DNA of 64,000 nt from Acidisoma cellulosilyticum (GCF_020621385.1 NZ_JAESVA010000003.1:186001-250000); one strand, 5' to 3'. Numbered from the stretch's first letter, positions 45,031 through 55,661 are shown. Made by a program: numbers and translations. The notes: generated by a model from the letters alone, not told the origin.

Positions 45031-47724
45031 ATGAAATTGAGCGGGCAGGACAGTCTGGGTACCAAACGGACCCTAGACGTTGGTGGCAAAAGCTACACCT
45101 ACTTCTCTATCCATGAGGCAGAGAAGACGCTGGGTGATGTTTCCCGCCTGCCGGTCAGCCTCAAAGTTCTGCTCGAAAATATCCTGCGTTTCGAGGACGG
45201 CCGCACCTATAAGGTCGAAGACGCCAAGGCGATGGCGGAGTGGCTGGAGAAGGCAAGCTCCACCCGCGAAGTGCCCTTCCGCCCTGCGCGCATCCTGATG
45301 CAGGACTTCACCGGCGTTCCGGCGGTGGTCGATCTGGCCGCCATGCGCGACGGCATCCTCAAGCTGGGCGGCAACCCGGACAAGGTGAACCCGCTCATCC
45401 CCGTCGACCTCGTCATCGACCATTCCGTGCAGGTTGATCTCAGCGGCACCGCCGACAGCCTCGAAAAGAACGTCGATATCGAGTTCGAGCGCAATAACGA
45501 GCGCTATACCTTCCTGCGCTGGGGCCAGGGCTCCTTCAACAATTTCGGCGTCGTCCCGCCCGGCACCGGCATCTGCCATCAGGTCAATCTCGAATATATT
45601 TCGCAGAATACCTGGACGGCCGAAGCCGACGGCGAGACCTTCGCTTACCCGGACACCCTGTTCGGCACCGATAGCCACACGACCATGGTCAATGGTCTCG
45701 GCGTGCTCGGCTGGGGCGTCGGCGGTATCGAGGCCGAGGCCGCCATGCTCGGCCAAGCTATTGCCATGCTCATCCCCGACGTCATCGGCTTCCGCATCAC
45801 CGGCAAGCTGAACGAGGGCGTGACCGCCACCGATCTCGTGCTGACGGTCACCCAGATGCTCCGCAAAAAGGGCGTCGTAGGGAAGTTCGTGGAATTCTTC
45901 GGCCCTGGCCTGGACCACATGCCGCTCGCCGATCGCGCGACCATCGCCAATATGGCGCCGGAATATGGCGCCACCTGTGGCTTCTTCCCGCTCGACAAGC
46001 TCGCTGTCGACTATATGCGCCTGACCGGCCGCACCGAACAGGCGATCGCGCTGGCCGAAGCCTATACCAAGGCCCAGGGCCTTTGGCGCGATACCAGCAC
46101 GCCGGACCCGATCTTCACCGATACGCTTGAGCTGGACCTTTCGACCGTCGAGCCCTCCATCGCCGGCCCGAAGCGGCCGCAGGATCGCGTCGCGCTGAAG
46201 AACGCCTCCTCCGCCTTCAAGACCGAGCTGACCAAAAGCCTCGGCGTGCCCGCGAATGATGTGGACATCACCGCCAAGGTCGGCGACCGCAACTATACGA
46301 TCACGCATGGCGATGTGGTGATCGCGGCCATCACCAGCTGCACCAATACCTCCAACCCCTATGTTCTGGTCGCGGCTGGGCTTGTCGCCCGCAAGGCCCG
46401 CGCGCTGGGCCTGACGCCGCGCCCCTGGGTGAAGACCTCGCTCGCCCCCGGCAGCCAGGTTGTCACCGAATATCTGGACAAGTCCGGCCTCTCCGCCGAT
46501 CTCGACGCGCTGGGCTTCCAGACGGTCGGTTACGGCTGCACCACCTGCATCGGCAATTCCGGCCCGCTGGACGATGACATCGTCGATGCGATCGAGACCA
46601 ACAAGCTCGTCGCCGTCTCTGTCCTGTCCGGCAACCGCAACTTCGAAGGTCGCGTGCATCCGAACGTGCGCGCCAACTACCTGGCCAGCCCGCCGCTGGT
46701 CGTCGCTTATTCGCTGCTCGGCACGATGAACGAGGACATCACCACCGCGGCCCTCGGCACGTCCAAGGACGGCCAGCCCGTCTATCTCAAGGACATCTGG
46801 CCGACCGCCCAGGAGATCAACGGCATCGTCGGCAGCACGCTGAGCCGCGAGATGTTCCAGTCCCGCTATTCCGACGTCTTCAAGGGTCCCCGCCAGTGGC
46901 AGGAGATCGAGGTCGAGGCCGGCAGCAAGACCTATAGCTGGAACGACAGCTCCACCTATGTCCGCAACCCGCCCTATTTCGACGGTATGACGATGACGCC
47001 GAAGCCGGTGACGGATGTCATGGGCGCACGCATCATGGCGCTGCTCGGCGACAGCATCACGACCGACCACATCAGCCCCGCCGGCAGCATCAAGAAAAGC
47101 TCGCCGGCCGGCGAATACCTGCTGCAATACCAGGTGCAGCAGAAGGACTTCAACAGCTACGGCGCCCGCCGCGGCAATCATGAAGTGATGATGCGCGGCA
47201 CCTTCGCCAATATCCGCATCAAGAATGAAATGGCGCCGGGCACCGAAGGCGGCCTGACGACGCATTACCCGTCGGGCAAGGTCATGCCGATCTATGACGC
47301 CGCCATGCTCTATAAGGCGGAAGCGACCCCGCTGGTCGTCTTCGGCGGCAAGGAATACGGCACCGGCTCCTCCCGCGACTGGGCGGCCAAGGGAACCATG
47401 CTGCTGGGCGTGAAGGCCGTCATCACCGAGAGTTTCGAGCGTATCCATCGCTCCAACCTCGTCGGCATGGGCGTGCTGCCCTTGACCTTCAAGGACGGCA
47501 TGGACCGCAAAAGCCTCGGCCTCACCGGTCAGGAAACGCTGGACTTTCTGGGGCTGGAACAGCTCAGCCCGCGCATGGACGTGACGATGATCATTCATCG
47601 TCCGGACGGCTCGACGGACGAGGTAAAGCTCCTCTGCCGCGTCGATACGCTGGATGAGGTCGCCTATTACCAGCATGGCGGCATCCTGCATTACGTGCTG
47701 CGCGAGATGGCGAAGGCCGCCTGA
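45031..47724 (+). CDS. acnA: Aconitate hydratase AcnA
   Basis: Aconitase interconverts citrate and isocitrate in the TCA cycle. The 897-residue protein has the [4Fe-4S] cysteines in [14 protein letters not shown] and [15 protein letters not shown]. The substrate motifs [33 protein letters not shown] and [13 protein letters not shown] are all present. It is of the IRP/AcnA type. AGGGA precedes ATG 45031; a strong terminator follows. A 190-base leader separates it from the divergent ccmA. Confidence 0.97.
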   Translation: MKLSGQDSLGTKRTLDVGGKSYTYFSIHEAEKTLGDVSRLPVSLKVLLENILRFEDGRTYKVEDAKAMAEWLEKASSTREVPFRPARILMQDFTGVPAVVDLAAMRDGILKLGGNPDKVNPLIPVDLVIDHSVQVDLSGTADSLEKNVDIEFERNNERYTFLRWGQGSFNNFGVVPPGTGICHQVNLEYISQNTWTAEADGETFAYPDTLFGTDSHTTMVNGLGVLGWGVGGIEAEAAMLGQAIAMLIPDVIGFRITGKLNEGVTATDLVLTVTQMLRKKGVVGKFVEFFGPGLDHMPLADRATIANMAPEYGATCGFFPLDKLAVDYMRLTGRTEQAIALAEAYTKAQGLWRDTSTPDPIFTDTLELDLSTVEPSIAGPKRPQDRVALKNASSAFKTELTKSLGVPANDVDITAKVGDRNYTITHGDVVIAAITSCTNTSNPYVLVAAGLVARKARALGLTPRPWVKTSLAPGSQVVTEYLDKSGLSADLDALGFQTVGYGCTTCIGNSGPLDDDIVDAIETNKLVAVSVLSGNRNFEGRVHPNVRANYLASPPLVVAYSLLGTMNEDITTAALGTSKDGQPVYLKDIWPTAQEINGIVGSTLSREMFQSRYSDVFKGPRQWQEIEVEAGSKTYSWNDSSTYVRNPPYFDGMTMTPKPVTDVMGARIMALLGDSITTDHISPAGSIKKSSPAGEYLLQYQVQQKDFNSYGARRGNHEVMMRGTFANIRIKNEMAPGTEGGLTTHYPSGKVMPIYDAAMLYKAEATPLVVFGGKEYGTGSSRDWAAKGTMLLGVKAVITESFERIHRSNLVGMGVLPLTFKDGMDRKSLGLTGQETLDFLGLEQLSPRMDVTMIIHRPDGSTDEVKLLCRVDTLDEVAYYQHGGILHYVLREMAKAA

Positions 47725-47740
47725 TCGCCTTCGACTGATC

Positions 47741-47772
47741 AAGGCCGCGCGGTTCGCCGCGCGGCCTTTTTT
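47741..47772 (+). terminator. Terminator of acnA
   Basis: AAGGCCGCGCGG (47741-47752), loop TTCG, and CCGCGCGGCCTT (47757-47768) are followed by a T-run. It is a perfect 12-bp stem. Confidence 0.93.
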
Positions 47773-47792
47773 ATGGGAAGCCTCCCGGACGC

Positions 47793-49895
47793 GTGACCGC
47801 CCTTAAGCGCTCCTCCTTCGCCCTCGATTTCGCTGCCTTCAGCGTGCAGGAGGGCGTGCGCGCCGGGCTTTCCGTGGCCGCACTCGTCGTGCTGCACGCC
47901 TGGTTCGATTTTCCGCTCATCCTGCTGACCGCCCTTGGCGCCCTGCTAACCTGTCTCGCCGATGCCGGCACGCCGGGGCGGGAACGTCTGCCGGCGCTGT
48001 TTGCCTTCGCGGTGCTGGGTGCCGCGATCGGCGTCATCTTCGGCCTCGCCCGCGCGCAGGGGCTTTATCTTGCCATCCCGCTCGCCGGCATCGCGATTTT
48101 CATGACGAGTTTCGCGCGCATCTACGGCCCGGCCGGCATGCAGGTCGGCAATCTCCTCTCGGTCTGGATCGTGCTCGCGATCGATGTCCCGCAACCGAGC
48201 CTGCACACGGCCCTGATCTCGGGCGGGATGTTCTTCCTCGGCAGCCTCTGGGCCATTTTTTTGACCAGCGTCATCTGGCGCATTCAGACCACGCTGCCCT
48301 TCCGCCATGTCATCGGCGATTGCTACCGCTCGCTCGCTGGCATGACGCAGGACATGCGCGAAATCCTGGCCGGACGGCTGGACAGCGCCGCCGCCGCCGC
48401 CCGCTGGGAGCAGAATGCCCGCGTCTTTCGCGGTGGCGGCCGTGTGGTGATCGAGACCGCACGCACCAATGTCATGACGCTGGCCCGCACTCATGGTAGC
48501 GGCCCGCGCGTTGCCCGCGCCTGGCTGAGGCTGGAAGCAGCCGATCAGGCTTTCTCCGCCCTCAGCGGCATGGCCGATCTGCTGGAGGCGGGGCGCCGCG
48601 TCAATCCGGCCCGCGCCGGCCGCATCCTGCGGCATCTGCGGAACGACATGCTGTCGATCGCTCATAATATCGATACGGACGAAGGCATCGACCTGCCGCG
48701 CCTGACCAAAAGCCTGAACGGTGTGCGCGGCTATATCGCGGAGCTGGATCCCTATGACCCGCTGCGCAAGCTGGTGGAAACCATTGCCGAGCGTCTGTTC
48801 GTGGCCGCCAGCCTGACAGCGCCCGAGAACCTGAACCCCGGCACCTTCACCGATGGCCGCTCTGCCTTGCCTTGGCCGCAGCGCGTGCTGGGCCCCATCC
48901 ACAGCAATCTGAACCGCACCTCCTCCCATCTGCGCCATGCCGGCATGGCAGGTTTGGCAGCGCTGCTCTGCCTCTCCTACACGCTGCAAAACGAGCATGA
49001 ATACGAACGCTGGCTGACGATTACGCTGCTGATGACGATGCAGCCGCATTTCAGCCTGACCTGGCAGCGGATGCTGGAACGCATCGGCGGCACGGTATTG
49101 GGCGGGTTGATCGCCTCCGCCCTCAGCCTGTTCCTGCACACGCCGCTGACCGTCAGCCTGGCGATGTTCCCCCTCGCTGTCATCGCCTTCACGCTGCGGA
49201 AGGTGAGTTTTGGGCTCTTTCTCTCCGCGCTGACGCCGATGGTTATTCTTCTCGTGGAATCCTCGGCGCCGGGCGCATCGGAGATCAATATCGCGCTGAT
49301 GCGTGCGCTCTACACCATCATCGGCGGCGTATTGGCGCTGGTCTGCAGCCTGGCCCTTTGGCCCGGTCGCCAACCGCAGCGGGCGCTAAGCGAAGTGCGT
49401 GCTGCCATCGCCGCCCATGCCAAGGTCGTCGACACAACGCTCGCCTTGATCCTCGGTGAAAGCGACCTGGCCGACTGGGACAGCTGCCGCCGCCAATGCG
49501 GCATGACCAGCAATATGCTGGAATCGGCACTCAGCCGCAGCCTATTGGAACCGCGACTGATTTCGGGGGCCCATGTCAACGCGGCGCTGACGATCGACGC
49601 CGCACTGCGGCGCATCATGGGCCGGTCAACCGTCTTGCGCGTGTCCTGGGCCGCAGCGACGACCGAGGGCAGGCAGCCTCCGGTGCCCGTCGAAACCATC
49701 CGCCAGTGGCGGCAATGGTGCGCTGACTGCGCCACGCGCGTGCTGAGCGAAAACCCCCAGCGAGCGACGGAGATCAACTTGCCGCCGCGCCCCACGCTCG
49801 ACGCGCCGGCCGACGAACCCGTTTCCGATAGTCTGCGCCGCATCGCGCGCCAGATCGAATTGATCGCGGGCGCGATGCCGAAGCTGCGCAGTTAA
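47793..49895 (+). CDS. FUSC-family inner-membrane protein
   Basis: FUSC proteins (aromatic-acid efflux AaeB and YccS relatives) have two bundles of membrane helices and a large cytoplasmic part. Here the first bundle is at about 10-165 ([20 protein letters not shown]) and the second at about 385-530 ([20 protein letters not shown], a conserved FUSC feature). The soluble regions are at 170-375 and 530-700. The substrate is unknown. GTG 47793 is the first in-frame start after the acnA terminator. The last 4 bases overlap the convergent Trm112 gene. Confidence 0.85.
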   Translation: MTALKRSSFALDFAAFSVQEGVRAGLSVAALVVLHAWFDFPLILLTALGALLTCLADAGTPGRERLPALFAFAVLGAAIGVIFGLARAQGLYLAIPLAGIAIFMTSFARIYGPAGMQVGNLLSVWIVLAIDVPQPSLHTALISGGMFFLGSLWAIFLTSVIWRIQTTLPFRHVIGDCYRSLAGMTQDMREILAGRLDSAAAAARWEQNARVFRGGGRVVIETARTNVMTLARTHGSGPRVARAWLRLEAADQAFSALSGMADLLEAGRRVNPARAGRILRHLRNDMLSIAHNIDTDEGIDLPRLTKSLNGVRGYIAELDPYDPLRKLVETIAERLFVAASLTAPENLNPGTFTDGRSALPWPQRVLGPIHSNLNRTSSHLRHAGMAGLAALLCLSYTLQNEHEYERWLTITLLMTMQPHFSLTWQRMLERIGGTVLGGLIASALSLFLHTPLTVSLAMFPLAVIAFTLRKVSFGLFLSALTPMVILLVESSAPGASEINIALMRALYTIIGGVLALVCSLALWPGRQPQRALSEVRAAIAAHAKVVDTTLALILGESDLADWDSCRRQCGMTSNMLESALSRSLLEPRLISGAHVNAALTIDAALRRIMGRSTVLRVSWAAATTEGRQPPVPVETIRQWRQWCADCATRVLSENPQRATEINLPPRPTLDAPADEPVSDSLRRIARQIELIAGAMPKLRS

Positions 49896-50113
49896 TCTTC
49901 CAGGGCGCGCGCCTCATCCGGCAGCATGATCGGAATGCCGCCACGGATGGGATAGGCGAGGCCTGCCGCGCGGCTGATCAGCTCTCCCCGGTCCCGGTCA
50001 TAGACCAGCGGCTGCTTGCTCAAAGGGCAGACGAGAATTTCCAGCAGCCGCGGGTCGACCGGCTGGGCCGGAACAGCTGTCTCTTCTGCCGTCTCGCCCG
50101 TGATATCGTTCAT
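49892..50113 (-). CDS. Trm112-family small protein
   Basis: The 73-residue protein carries the Trm112/UPF0434 domain: [20 protein letters not shown] and [20 protein letters not shown]. Only one cysteine of the usual CPxCK zinc knuckle is present (CPLSK), so metal binding is doubtful. Bacterial homologues have been linked to methyltransferase partners; the role here is unknown. ATG 50113 is 17 bases after the Lon-domain gene, in the same operon. Confidence 0.9.
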   Translation of the reverse strand: MNDITGETAEETAVPAQPVDPRLLEILVCPLSKQPLVYDRDRGELISRAAGLAYPIRGGIPIMLPDEARALED

Positions 50114-50129
50114 GCTCGCTCTTCTTTCC

Positions 50130-50810
50130 TCAACTCGGGCGAGGGTCGCCACCCTCGGTATCGGTGCCATGCTGGCCGAATTCCAGCAGCGTCGCCAGAA
50201 CCATCGCCCGCGTGGTCAGCGTATCCGCTTCCAGCAGCGCCTGTTTCTCCGACGGCGAGAAAGGGCACATCATGCAAAGGCTGGTGAGCAAGGTCTGATC
50301 GTCCAACTCGCGGATCGCATCCCAATCGGCAGTCAGTTTCTGCCGATCGAAATAGATACGCAGACTGGTGATCAGGCCCTGACGCGGCAATCCGATGCTC
50401 TCGGTCGTCTCAATCAGGTCCTGGGCATAGGCTTCATAGGATACGCGCAACCGCCGATAGCCTTGCCGCATTTCCACCTCGGCCTCACCCGCAAAGCGCA
50501 GGACACCGAGGAGGGAGATGGCCATGCGCCCATCCTCCGTCTCGGTGAAGGAGGTGACACGGCCCAGGCAGCCGATACCGAACAGGCCGGGACCGCTCGC
50601 ATTCGCGGGCTTTCGGCTGTCGGGCTGGATCATCCCGAACATCCGCCCCGAGGCCAGCGCATCCTCCACCATCGCCAGATAGCGCGGTTCGAAAATATTC
50701 AACGGCAATCGCCCGCCGGGCAGCAGCATCGCACCCGACAGCGGAAAGACCGGAATCTCCGCCGGCAATTCGCCCAGGACCGGATGAAACGGTCTTATGC
50801 CCGACGCCAT
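50130..50810 (-). CDS. Lon-protease substrate-binding-domain protein
   Basis: The 226-residue protein consists of the N-terminal domain of Lon without ATPase or protease parts. It begins [20 protein letters not shown] and contains [15 protein letters not shown] and [16 protein letters not shown], with helical C-terminus. Such free-standing proteins are common in alphaproteobacteria; their role is unproved. It lies 5 bases after the CnoX-like gene, suggesting protein quality control. Confidence 0.92.
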   Translation of the reverse strand: MASGIRPFHPVLGELPAEIPVFPLSGAMLLPGGRLPLNIFEPRYLAMVEDALASGRMFGMIQPDSRKPANASGPGLFGIGCLGRVTSFTETEDGRMAISLLGVLRFAGEAEVEMRQGYRRLRVSYEAYAQDLIETTESIGLPRQGLITSLRIYFDRQKLTADWDAIRELDDQTLLTSLCMMCPFSPSEKQALLEADTLTTRAMVLATLLEFGQHGTDTEGGDPRPS

Positions 50811-50815
50811 GGCGA

Positions 50816-51745
50816 TCAGCTGAACAGCAAAGCGGACAGCTTGCGGCGCGCCGTCATGCTGGCCGGGTCATCCAGCCCCCAGGCTTCGAAGAACTTCAGC
50901 AATTGCAACCGCGCCGCGTCTTCGTTCCAGCCGCGCTGGCGCTTCATGATGTCGAGCAGCGCTGCCGCCGCCTCTTCCCGCCGGTCGGTGGCATTGAGCG
51001 CGGTCGCGAGTTCGTAACGCGCTTCGTGATCATCGGCATCGGCGGCGAGGCGTGCTTCCAGCTCGCGCAACTGGCCGCTCGCCTGTTTGCCTTCGATGGC
51101 CAGATGCAACGCGCTGCGCGCACCGGCGATCTCGGCATGATCGACGATCTTTGCAGGCACTTCGGCGAGCAGCGCCTCGGCCTCCTCCTCCCGGCCCACC
51201 GCCAGGAAGCAGCGAATCAGACCGCCCCAGGCCTCCGGCTTCTCAGGCTCTTCCTGCAGCATAGCCTGATACAGCTCGGCCGCACTCTCGATATCGCCTT
51301 CGTCCTGGGCGGCGCGCGCAGCCGCCAGCAGATCGGCCGCCGGCATGGTGCCGCCAGCCATCTTGAGCAGCGCTTCGACGAAGCGGCGCACTTCGCTTTC
51401 GGGCAAACCGCCCTGGAACATATCGGCAATCTGGCCCTGCCAGAAAGCCGCGACGGTCGGGATGGATTGCAGCGGCAAGCCGAGCTGGGACAGCTGGGAG
51501 ACGAGCGCGCGATTCGCATCGACGTCGATCTTGACCAGGCGGACACGACCACCGGCCGCATTCACCACCTTTTCCAAGGTCGGCGTCAGCGTTTTGCACG
51601 GGCCGCACCAGGTCGCCCAGAAATCGACGAGGACGGGAATCTGGCGCGAGGCCTCGATCACGTCCTGCATGAAGGTCGCCTGGCTGCCGTCCATAATGGT
51701 GGGAGCGGCGGCAGGCGTGGCGGGGGGCTGGCCGATAAGGTCCAT
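50816..51745 (-). CDS. cnoX: Thioredoxin-TPR chaperedoxin (CnoX/YbbN family)
   Basis: CnoX combines a thioredoxin fold with TPR repeats and protects substrates from oxidation before passing them to GroEL. The thioredoxin domain (about 20-125) has LVDFWATWCGPCKTLTP. The TPR-like region (about 140-309) has SAAELYQAMLQEEPEKPEAW. Most CnoX from enterics have SXXC; this protein keeps CGPC and so could be redox-active, as in Caulobacter. ATG 51745 gives 309 residues. It heads the Lon-domain/Trm112 operon. Confidence 0.9.
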   Translation of the reverse strand: MDLIGQPPATPAAAPTIMDGSQATFMQDVIEASRQIPVLVDFWATWCGPCKTLTPTLEKVVNAAGGRVRLVKIDVDANRALVSQLSQLGLPLQSIPTVAAFWQGQIADMFQGGLPESEVRRFVEALLKMAGGTMPAADLLAAARAAQDEGDIESAAELYQAMLQEEPEKPEAWGGLIRCFLAVGREEEAEALLAEVPAKIVDHAEIAGARSALHLAIEGKQASGQLRELEARLAADADDHEARYELATALNATDRREEAAAALLDIMKRQRGWNEDAARLQLLKFFEAWGLDDPASMTARRKLSALLFS

Positions 51746-51965
51746 GTCTGTGCTTCTCTCTTTGGTCGTCGGTCGTCGTTGGCCCAATCATAATGCGGAT
51801 CGCGGCAAGCCCAAACCTTTGACCTGCCTCCTCTCCATCGGGCGGCTTACGTCATCCGCGGAGCCGAAAATCGAGGTTTGAGCTAGAGGGGCTGGCGCAT
51901 GGCGGCATGGCCGGACTGGTCTTGCAATCAGATCGTAACCCGCTTAGAACCCGGCTCAACGGAGC

Positions 51966-52040
51966 GCGGGCGTAGCTCAGGGGTAGAGCACAACCTTGCC
52001 AAGGTTGGGGTCGTGGGTTCGAATCCCATCGCCCGCTCCA
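51966..52040 (+). tRNA. tRNA-Gly (GCC)
   Basis: The acceptor arm GCGGGCG (51966-51972) pairs with CGCCCGC (52030-52036), with CCA encoded at 52038-52040. The D-arm is AGCTCAGGGGTAGAGC, the anticodon stem ACCTT-GCC-AAGGT region places GCC at 51998-52000, and the T-arm is GGGTTCGAATCCC. The structure is complete. Confidence 0.96.
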
Positions 52041-52082
52041 GTCTTTCTCCTCATCGTCAGATGGTGAGACGGCAGGCATATC

Positions 52083-52112
52083 AAAAGCACCTTCGGGTGC
52101 TTTTTGTTTTTC
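52083..52112 (+). terminator. Terminator downstream of tRNA-Gly
   Basis: AAAAGCACC (52083-52091), loop TTCG, GGTGCTTTTT (52096-52105), then GTTTTT. It could also act on the converging ABC ATPase transcript. Confidence 0.88.
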
Positions 52113-52127
52113 CGGCCTATGCTTCCG

Positions 52128-52958
52128 TCAATCGAGCACATAGCTGATCGGACGGCCCGTGACCGGGTGGCGCAGAATGCCCAGCGGCAAACCGTAGATC
52201 GCCTGCAGCTGTTCCGACTGCATGATCTCCTCCGGCGTGCCGCGCGCGATCATATGCCCGCCCTTGAGCGCGATCACCTCATCGCAGAAGCGCGCCGCCA
52301 TATTCACGTCATGCAGCACGATGACGACGCCCAGGCCCCGCTCCTGCGCCAGGCGATGCACAAGGTCCAGCACCTCGACCTGATGCGCGATGTCGAGCGC
52401 CGCGATCGGCTCGTCCAGCAGCAGGCATTCAGCATCCTGAGCGACCAGCATGGCAAGCCAGACGCGCTGTCGCTCGCCGCCCGACAGCGTATCGACCAGA
52501 CGGTCGGCCATCGGCCCGATGCCGGTCAGCGCGATCGCTTCCGCCACCTTGTCGCGGTCGGTCTGGCCGAAACGACCCAGCGCGCCATGCCAGGGATAGC
52601 GGCCGAGGGCCACCAACTCCCGCACCAGCATGCCCGGCGCCGGCGGCGTCTGCTGCGGCAGATAGGCGAGCTTGCGGGCGAAAGGCCGGTCCCTCCAATC
52701 GCCGAGGTCGCGGCCTTCGAAAGTGATGCGTCCGCCGGTCGGCTTTTCCTGGCGCGCCATCAGCTTGAGAAGCGTGGATTTGCCGGAGCCGTTATGGCCG
52801 ATCAGCGCGATCACCCGACGCGCCGGCAACGTCAATGTCAGCGGCTGCAGCAGCCGGCGTCCTTCCACCGTGAAGCTCGCGTCCTGCAACGCAAATAGTG
52901 GAACAGATGCGGCATCAATGGCATCGACTGACGGTCGCATGGAAAGAGCAGACGACAT
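52128..52958 (-). CDS. Iron-siderophore-type ABC transporter ATP-binding protein
   Basis: The protein resembles FhuC/FepC ATPases. Walker A is GHNGSGKSTLLKLMA, the signature LSGGERQRVWLAMLVAQD, Walker B CLLLDEPIAALDI, and the switch His is in VIVLHDVNMAARF. The length is 276. Its ATG directly follows the exporter stop (TAGATG) and GGAG of that gene's end serves as ribosome site. It has no neighbouring binding protein or permease, so partners must be encoded elsewhere. The siderophore assignment is inference from the family and the Fur-like box upstream. Confidence 0.88.
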   Translation of the reverse strand: MSSALSMRPSVDAIDAASVPLFALQDASFTVEGRRLLQPLTLTLPARRVIALIGHNGSGKSTLLKLMARQEKPTGGRITFEGRDLGDWRDRPFARKLAYLPQQTPPAPGMLVRELVALGRYPWHGALGRFGQTDRDKVAEAIALTGIGPMADRLVDTLSGGERQRVWLAMLVAQDAECLLLDEPIAALDIAHQVEVLDLVHRLAQERGLGVVIVLHDVNMAARFCDEVIALKGGHMIARGTPEEIMQSEQLQAIYGLPLGILRHPVTGRPISYVLD

Positions 52959-54632
52959 CTAGCGCATCTCCGGTGCCGTCGCGGGTGCAGGCACGATTGT
53001 TGTTTCATCGACGATAAGGCCGCTGTCCAGTTTCAGAACGCGGTCGGCAAGATGGAAGTAGCGGTCGTCATGGGAAATGACGATGAGCGTCTTTCCTTGC
53101 GCCTTCAGCTCGGCCAGAATTTCCGTATAGAAGATGCGCCGGAAGGTCGGGTCCTGATCGGCCGCCCATTCGTCGAACATCATAATGGGGCGGTCTTCCA
53201 GATAGGCATGGATCAGAGCAAGCCGCTTGCGCTGTCCTGTGGAAAGATCGGTCGTGCTGAATTGGCCGTCCCTGATCGTCACCTTATGAGAAATTTCCAG
53301 CCGGTCGAGCCAGTCATTCGCCTGGGCGACGCTCGCTTTGTCCGCGACGGTCAGATCGTCGAACAGGAAATAATCTGAGAAGACCGCAGAAAAGAGTTGC
53401 CGATAGGCATCCTCCGCGCCCGCCGGCAGCGGCGTGCCGTCGACCAGAATACTGCCGGCCGTGGGCCGGTACAGACCCAGCAGCAGTTTGATGAGCGTCG
53501 TCTTGCCGGACCCGTTGCCGCCGATCAGGAACATCGTCTCCCCACGATGGATCGTCAGATCGATCGGCCCGAGCACGAAGCCTGTCGCACCATCGCTGGT
53601 GAAATCATACCGCACGCCGCGCAGCGTGATGTCATGGTCGAAGGCCAGCGATGGCAGACGCCGGTGGATCTCCCGGTCCTGGTCCGCGAAATCGGCTGAC
53701 AGGGTCGCGATCCGACGCAACGATACCTGCGCCTGGCTCATGGTCGGCAGGCCATTGGCAATCTGCCCCACCGGCCCACGCGCATAAAGCAGCACCAGCA
53801 CGGCGCCCGAAATGACGGCAGGTTCCAGATGCAGGCTGTTCTGCGCCAGCAACAGAATGCCGACCGCCACAAAAAACAGGCCCGAACTCGCCGTATCGGC
53901 GATCCAGAACAGGCCCATGGCGCGAGTTTTCAGCTTGGTGATGCGATCCGCGGCCCCTGACAGCAGCAGGTCATGCACGCGCGACCGGCGGGCTCGGCTC
54001 AACCGCAACTCCTTGGCACCCTCCGTCAGCGCACGGAATTGCTTCTGCAAATCATCCGTCGCTGTCCGAACATGCTCATAATCACGCTGCCAGGCGCGGC
54101 GGGCGAGGATGTTGATGACGACGCCAAGCCCTGTCACGACCGCCGCCAGCGCGAAGATCAGCGCCGATAGGTGAAGAAGATAGACGAAGCTAGCGATGAC
54201 GATAGCGAGCGAGACACCATAGCCCGACAAGGCGAAAGTCGCCGCACTGACGGTATCGACGTCGCTCGTCAACACCGCCATCAACCGATAACTGCGCTGC
54301 TGCTCCAGTTCGGCCAGCGGAGCGGCCAGAATGCGGGCCGAGATATCCTTGCGCAACGCCCCGATCAGCCTTTGGCCGAGGATGCTATTGCCGATACCGG
54401 CGAAAGCCGAACCCAGCGTGCTCAGCAGGCAAAGCGTCAGGAAGCGCAGAATCGATTGCCAGGTCAGCGCTTGCCCGCTGTGCAGGTCGCGGTTGATTTC
54501 GGCGAGAAGCCAGGCCGTGGCGATACCGCCGATCGCGCCGACAATGGTGGCCGCCAATGTGATCGGCCAGAAAGGCCGTAATAGGCGGAGGGATTCGCGG
54601 TAGATATTCATAGACTGATCCGTCATCGCCAT
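52959..54632 (-). CDS. Cyclic-peptide/siderophore exporter ABC protein (PvdE/SyrD family)
   Basis: A fused membrane-ATPase half transporter of about 557 residues. Six helices occupy 1-320, beginning LRLLRPFWPITLAATIVGAI. Walker A is GGNGSGKTTLIKLLLG, the signature LSTGQRKRLALIHAYL and Walker B IMMFDEWAADQDPTFR, the distinctive EWAADQDP typical of the PvdE/SyrD group, which exports non-ribosomal peptides such as pyoverdine precursors. ATG 54632 is my choice; 54626 and 54611 are also possible. No non-ribosomal peptide synthetase gene is nearby, so the exported compound is unknown. Confidence 0.88.
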   Translation of the reverse strand: MAMTDQSMNIYRESLRLLRPFWPITLAATIVGAIGGIATAWLLAEINRDLHSGQALTWQSILRFLTLCLLSTLGSAFAGIGNSILGQRLIGALRKDISARILAAPLAELEQQRSYRLMAVLTSDVDTVSAATFALSGYGVSLAIVIASFVYLLHLSALIFALAAVVTGLGVVINILARRAWQRDYEHVRTATDDLQKQFRALTEGAKELRLSRARRSRVHDLLLSGAADRITKLKTRAMGLFWIADTASSGLFFVAVGILLLAQNSLHLEPAVISGAVLVLLYARGPVGQIANGLPTMSQAQVSLRRIATLSADFADQDREIHRRLPSLAFDHDITLRGVRYDFTSDGATGFVLGPIDLTIHRGETMFLIGGNGSGKTTLIKLLLGLYRPTAGSILVDGTPLPAGAEDAYRQLFSAVFSDYFLFDDLTVADKASVAQANDWLDRLEISHKVTIRDGQFSTTDLSTGQRKRLALIHAYLEDRPIMMFDEWAADQDPTFRRIFYTEILAELKAQGKTLIVISHDDRYFHLADRVLKLDSGLIVDETTIVPAPATAPEMR

Positions 54633-54700
54633 CGTCTTGCGCAGGCCGGCAGTGTCCCGCCCCACTCAGTCCGTCGCGCCATCGGCCAGCCGATCAAAAA

Positions 54701-54733
54701 TGCGACGCATTCGCATCTTCTTCTTACCGTCAA
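54701..54733 (-). promoter_or_regulatory. Fur-like box and -35 element of the exporter operon
   Basis: On the minus strand TGCGAATGCGTCGCA (54701-54715) matches the 7-1-7 Fur-type pattern with two mismatches. TTGACG (54728-54733) is a good -35, and the position 17 bases downstream falls inside the box, so binding would block the promoter. It lies about 70 bases before the exporter start. Confidence 0.55.
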
Positions 54734-54818
54734 TCTGACGCAAGCGGCAAGCCTGACCCTTATATGCGGGCGCGATCTGCGGCATGCTCAGCGCCTATCC
54801 GCTTGATGGTGACTGTTC

Positions 54819-55661
54819 ATGGATCAGATCTCGGCCGCGCGCTTCTTCGGCGGCATGCAATACGTCTTCCGCCACGCGTCGGAGGCGACCGGAACGCCGA
54901 TGACGTTCGCGGCCTTCGTGCCACCGCATGCGGCCGAGGAGACCTTGCCGGTCGTCTATTTCCTGGCGGGACTGACCTGCACGGAGGAGAATTTCACCGT
55001 CAAAGCCGGCGCGCAGCGCGTGGCGACCGAGCTTGGCCTGATCCTGATCGCGCCCGATACATCACCGCGCGGCGAAGGCGTGCCGGATGATCCGGACGGC
55101 GCCTATGATTTTGGCCTCGGCGCCGGGTTCTATCTGAACGCGACCGCGCTCCCCTGGGCGCGCCATTACAGGATGGAGGACTATATCCTTCAGGATCTGC
55201 CGCGCGCCGTCGCCAGCGCCTTACCCGCGGATATGACCCGGCAATCGATCATGGGTCATTCCATGGGCGGGCATGGTGCGCTGACCTTGTCGCTGCGCAA
55301 CCCGGGCCGGTTCCGCGCAACCTCCGCCTTCGCGCCGATTGTGGCGCCGAGCCTTTGCGCCTGGGGCGAAAAGGCGCTCGGCGGCTATCTCGGGCCTGAC
55401 CGCAGCGCTTGGCGCGGTCATGACGCGGTCGCGCTGATCGAGGATGGGGCGAAGCTCGCCGATATCCTGGTCGATCAGGGCCTTGCCGATAAATTCCTGG
55501 CCGATCAGCTGAAGCCCGAACTGCTGGAAGCCGCCTGCGAAGCGGCGGGCATTCCGCTGACCCTGCGCCGCCAGGATGGCTATGACCATTCCTATTACTT
55601 CATCGCCAGTTTCATCGAAGACCATCTGCGCTGGCACGCGGCGCGGCTGACACAGATCTGA
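54819..55661 (+). CDS. fghA: S-formylglutathione hydrolase
   Basis: This esterase-D-like alpha/beta hydrolase releases formate from S-formylglutathione in formaldehyde detoxification. The nucleophile elbow is MGHSMGGHGALTLSLR, the substrate-side FLAGLTCTEENF is present, and the catalytic His is in DGYDHSYYFIASF. The 280 residues fit. The glutathione-dependent formaldehyde dehydrogenase usually beside it is not adjacent; an iron-containing alcohol dehydrogenase follows. Confidence 0.94.
   Translation: MDQISAARFFGGMQYVFRHASEATGTPMTFAAFVPPHAAEETLPVVYFLAGLTCTEENFTVKAGAQRVATELGLILIAPDTSPRGEGVPDDPDGAYDFGLGAGFYLNATALPWARHYRMEDYILQDLPRAVASALPADMTRQSIMGHSMGGHGALTLSLRNPGRFRATSAFAPIVAPSLCAWGEKALGGYLGPDRSAWRGHDAVALIEDGAKLADILVDQGLADKFLADQLKPELLEAACEAAGIPLTLRRQDGYDHSYYFIASFIEDHLRWHAARLTQI

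Noticed and set aside
45073-47742. Long minus-strand open frame of 889 codons opposite acnA
   Set aside because: It is a GC-bias shadow of aconitase, whose own frame has all catalytic and cluster-binding motifs; the antisense product has no recognisable domain.
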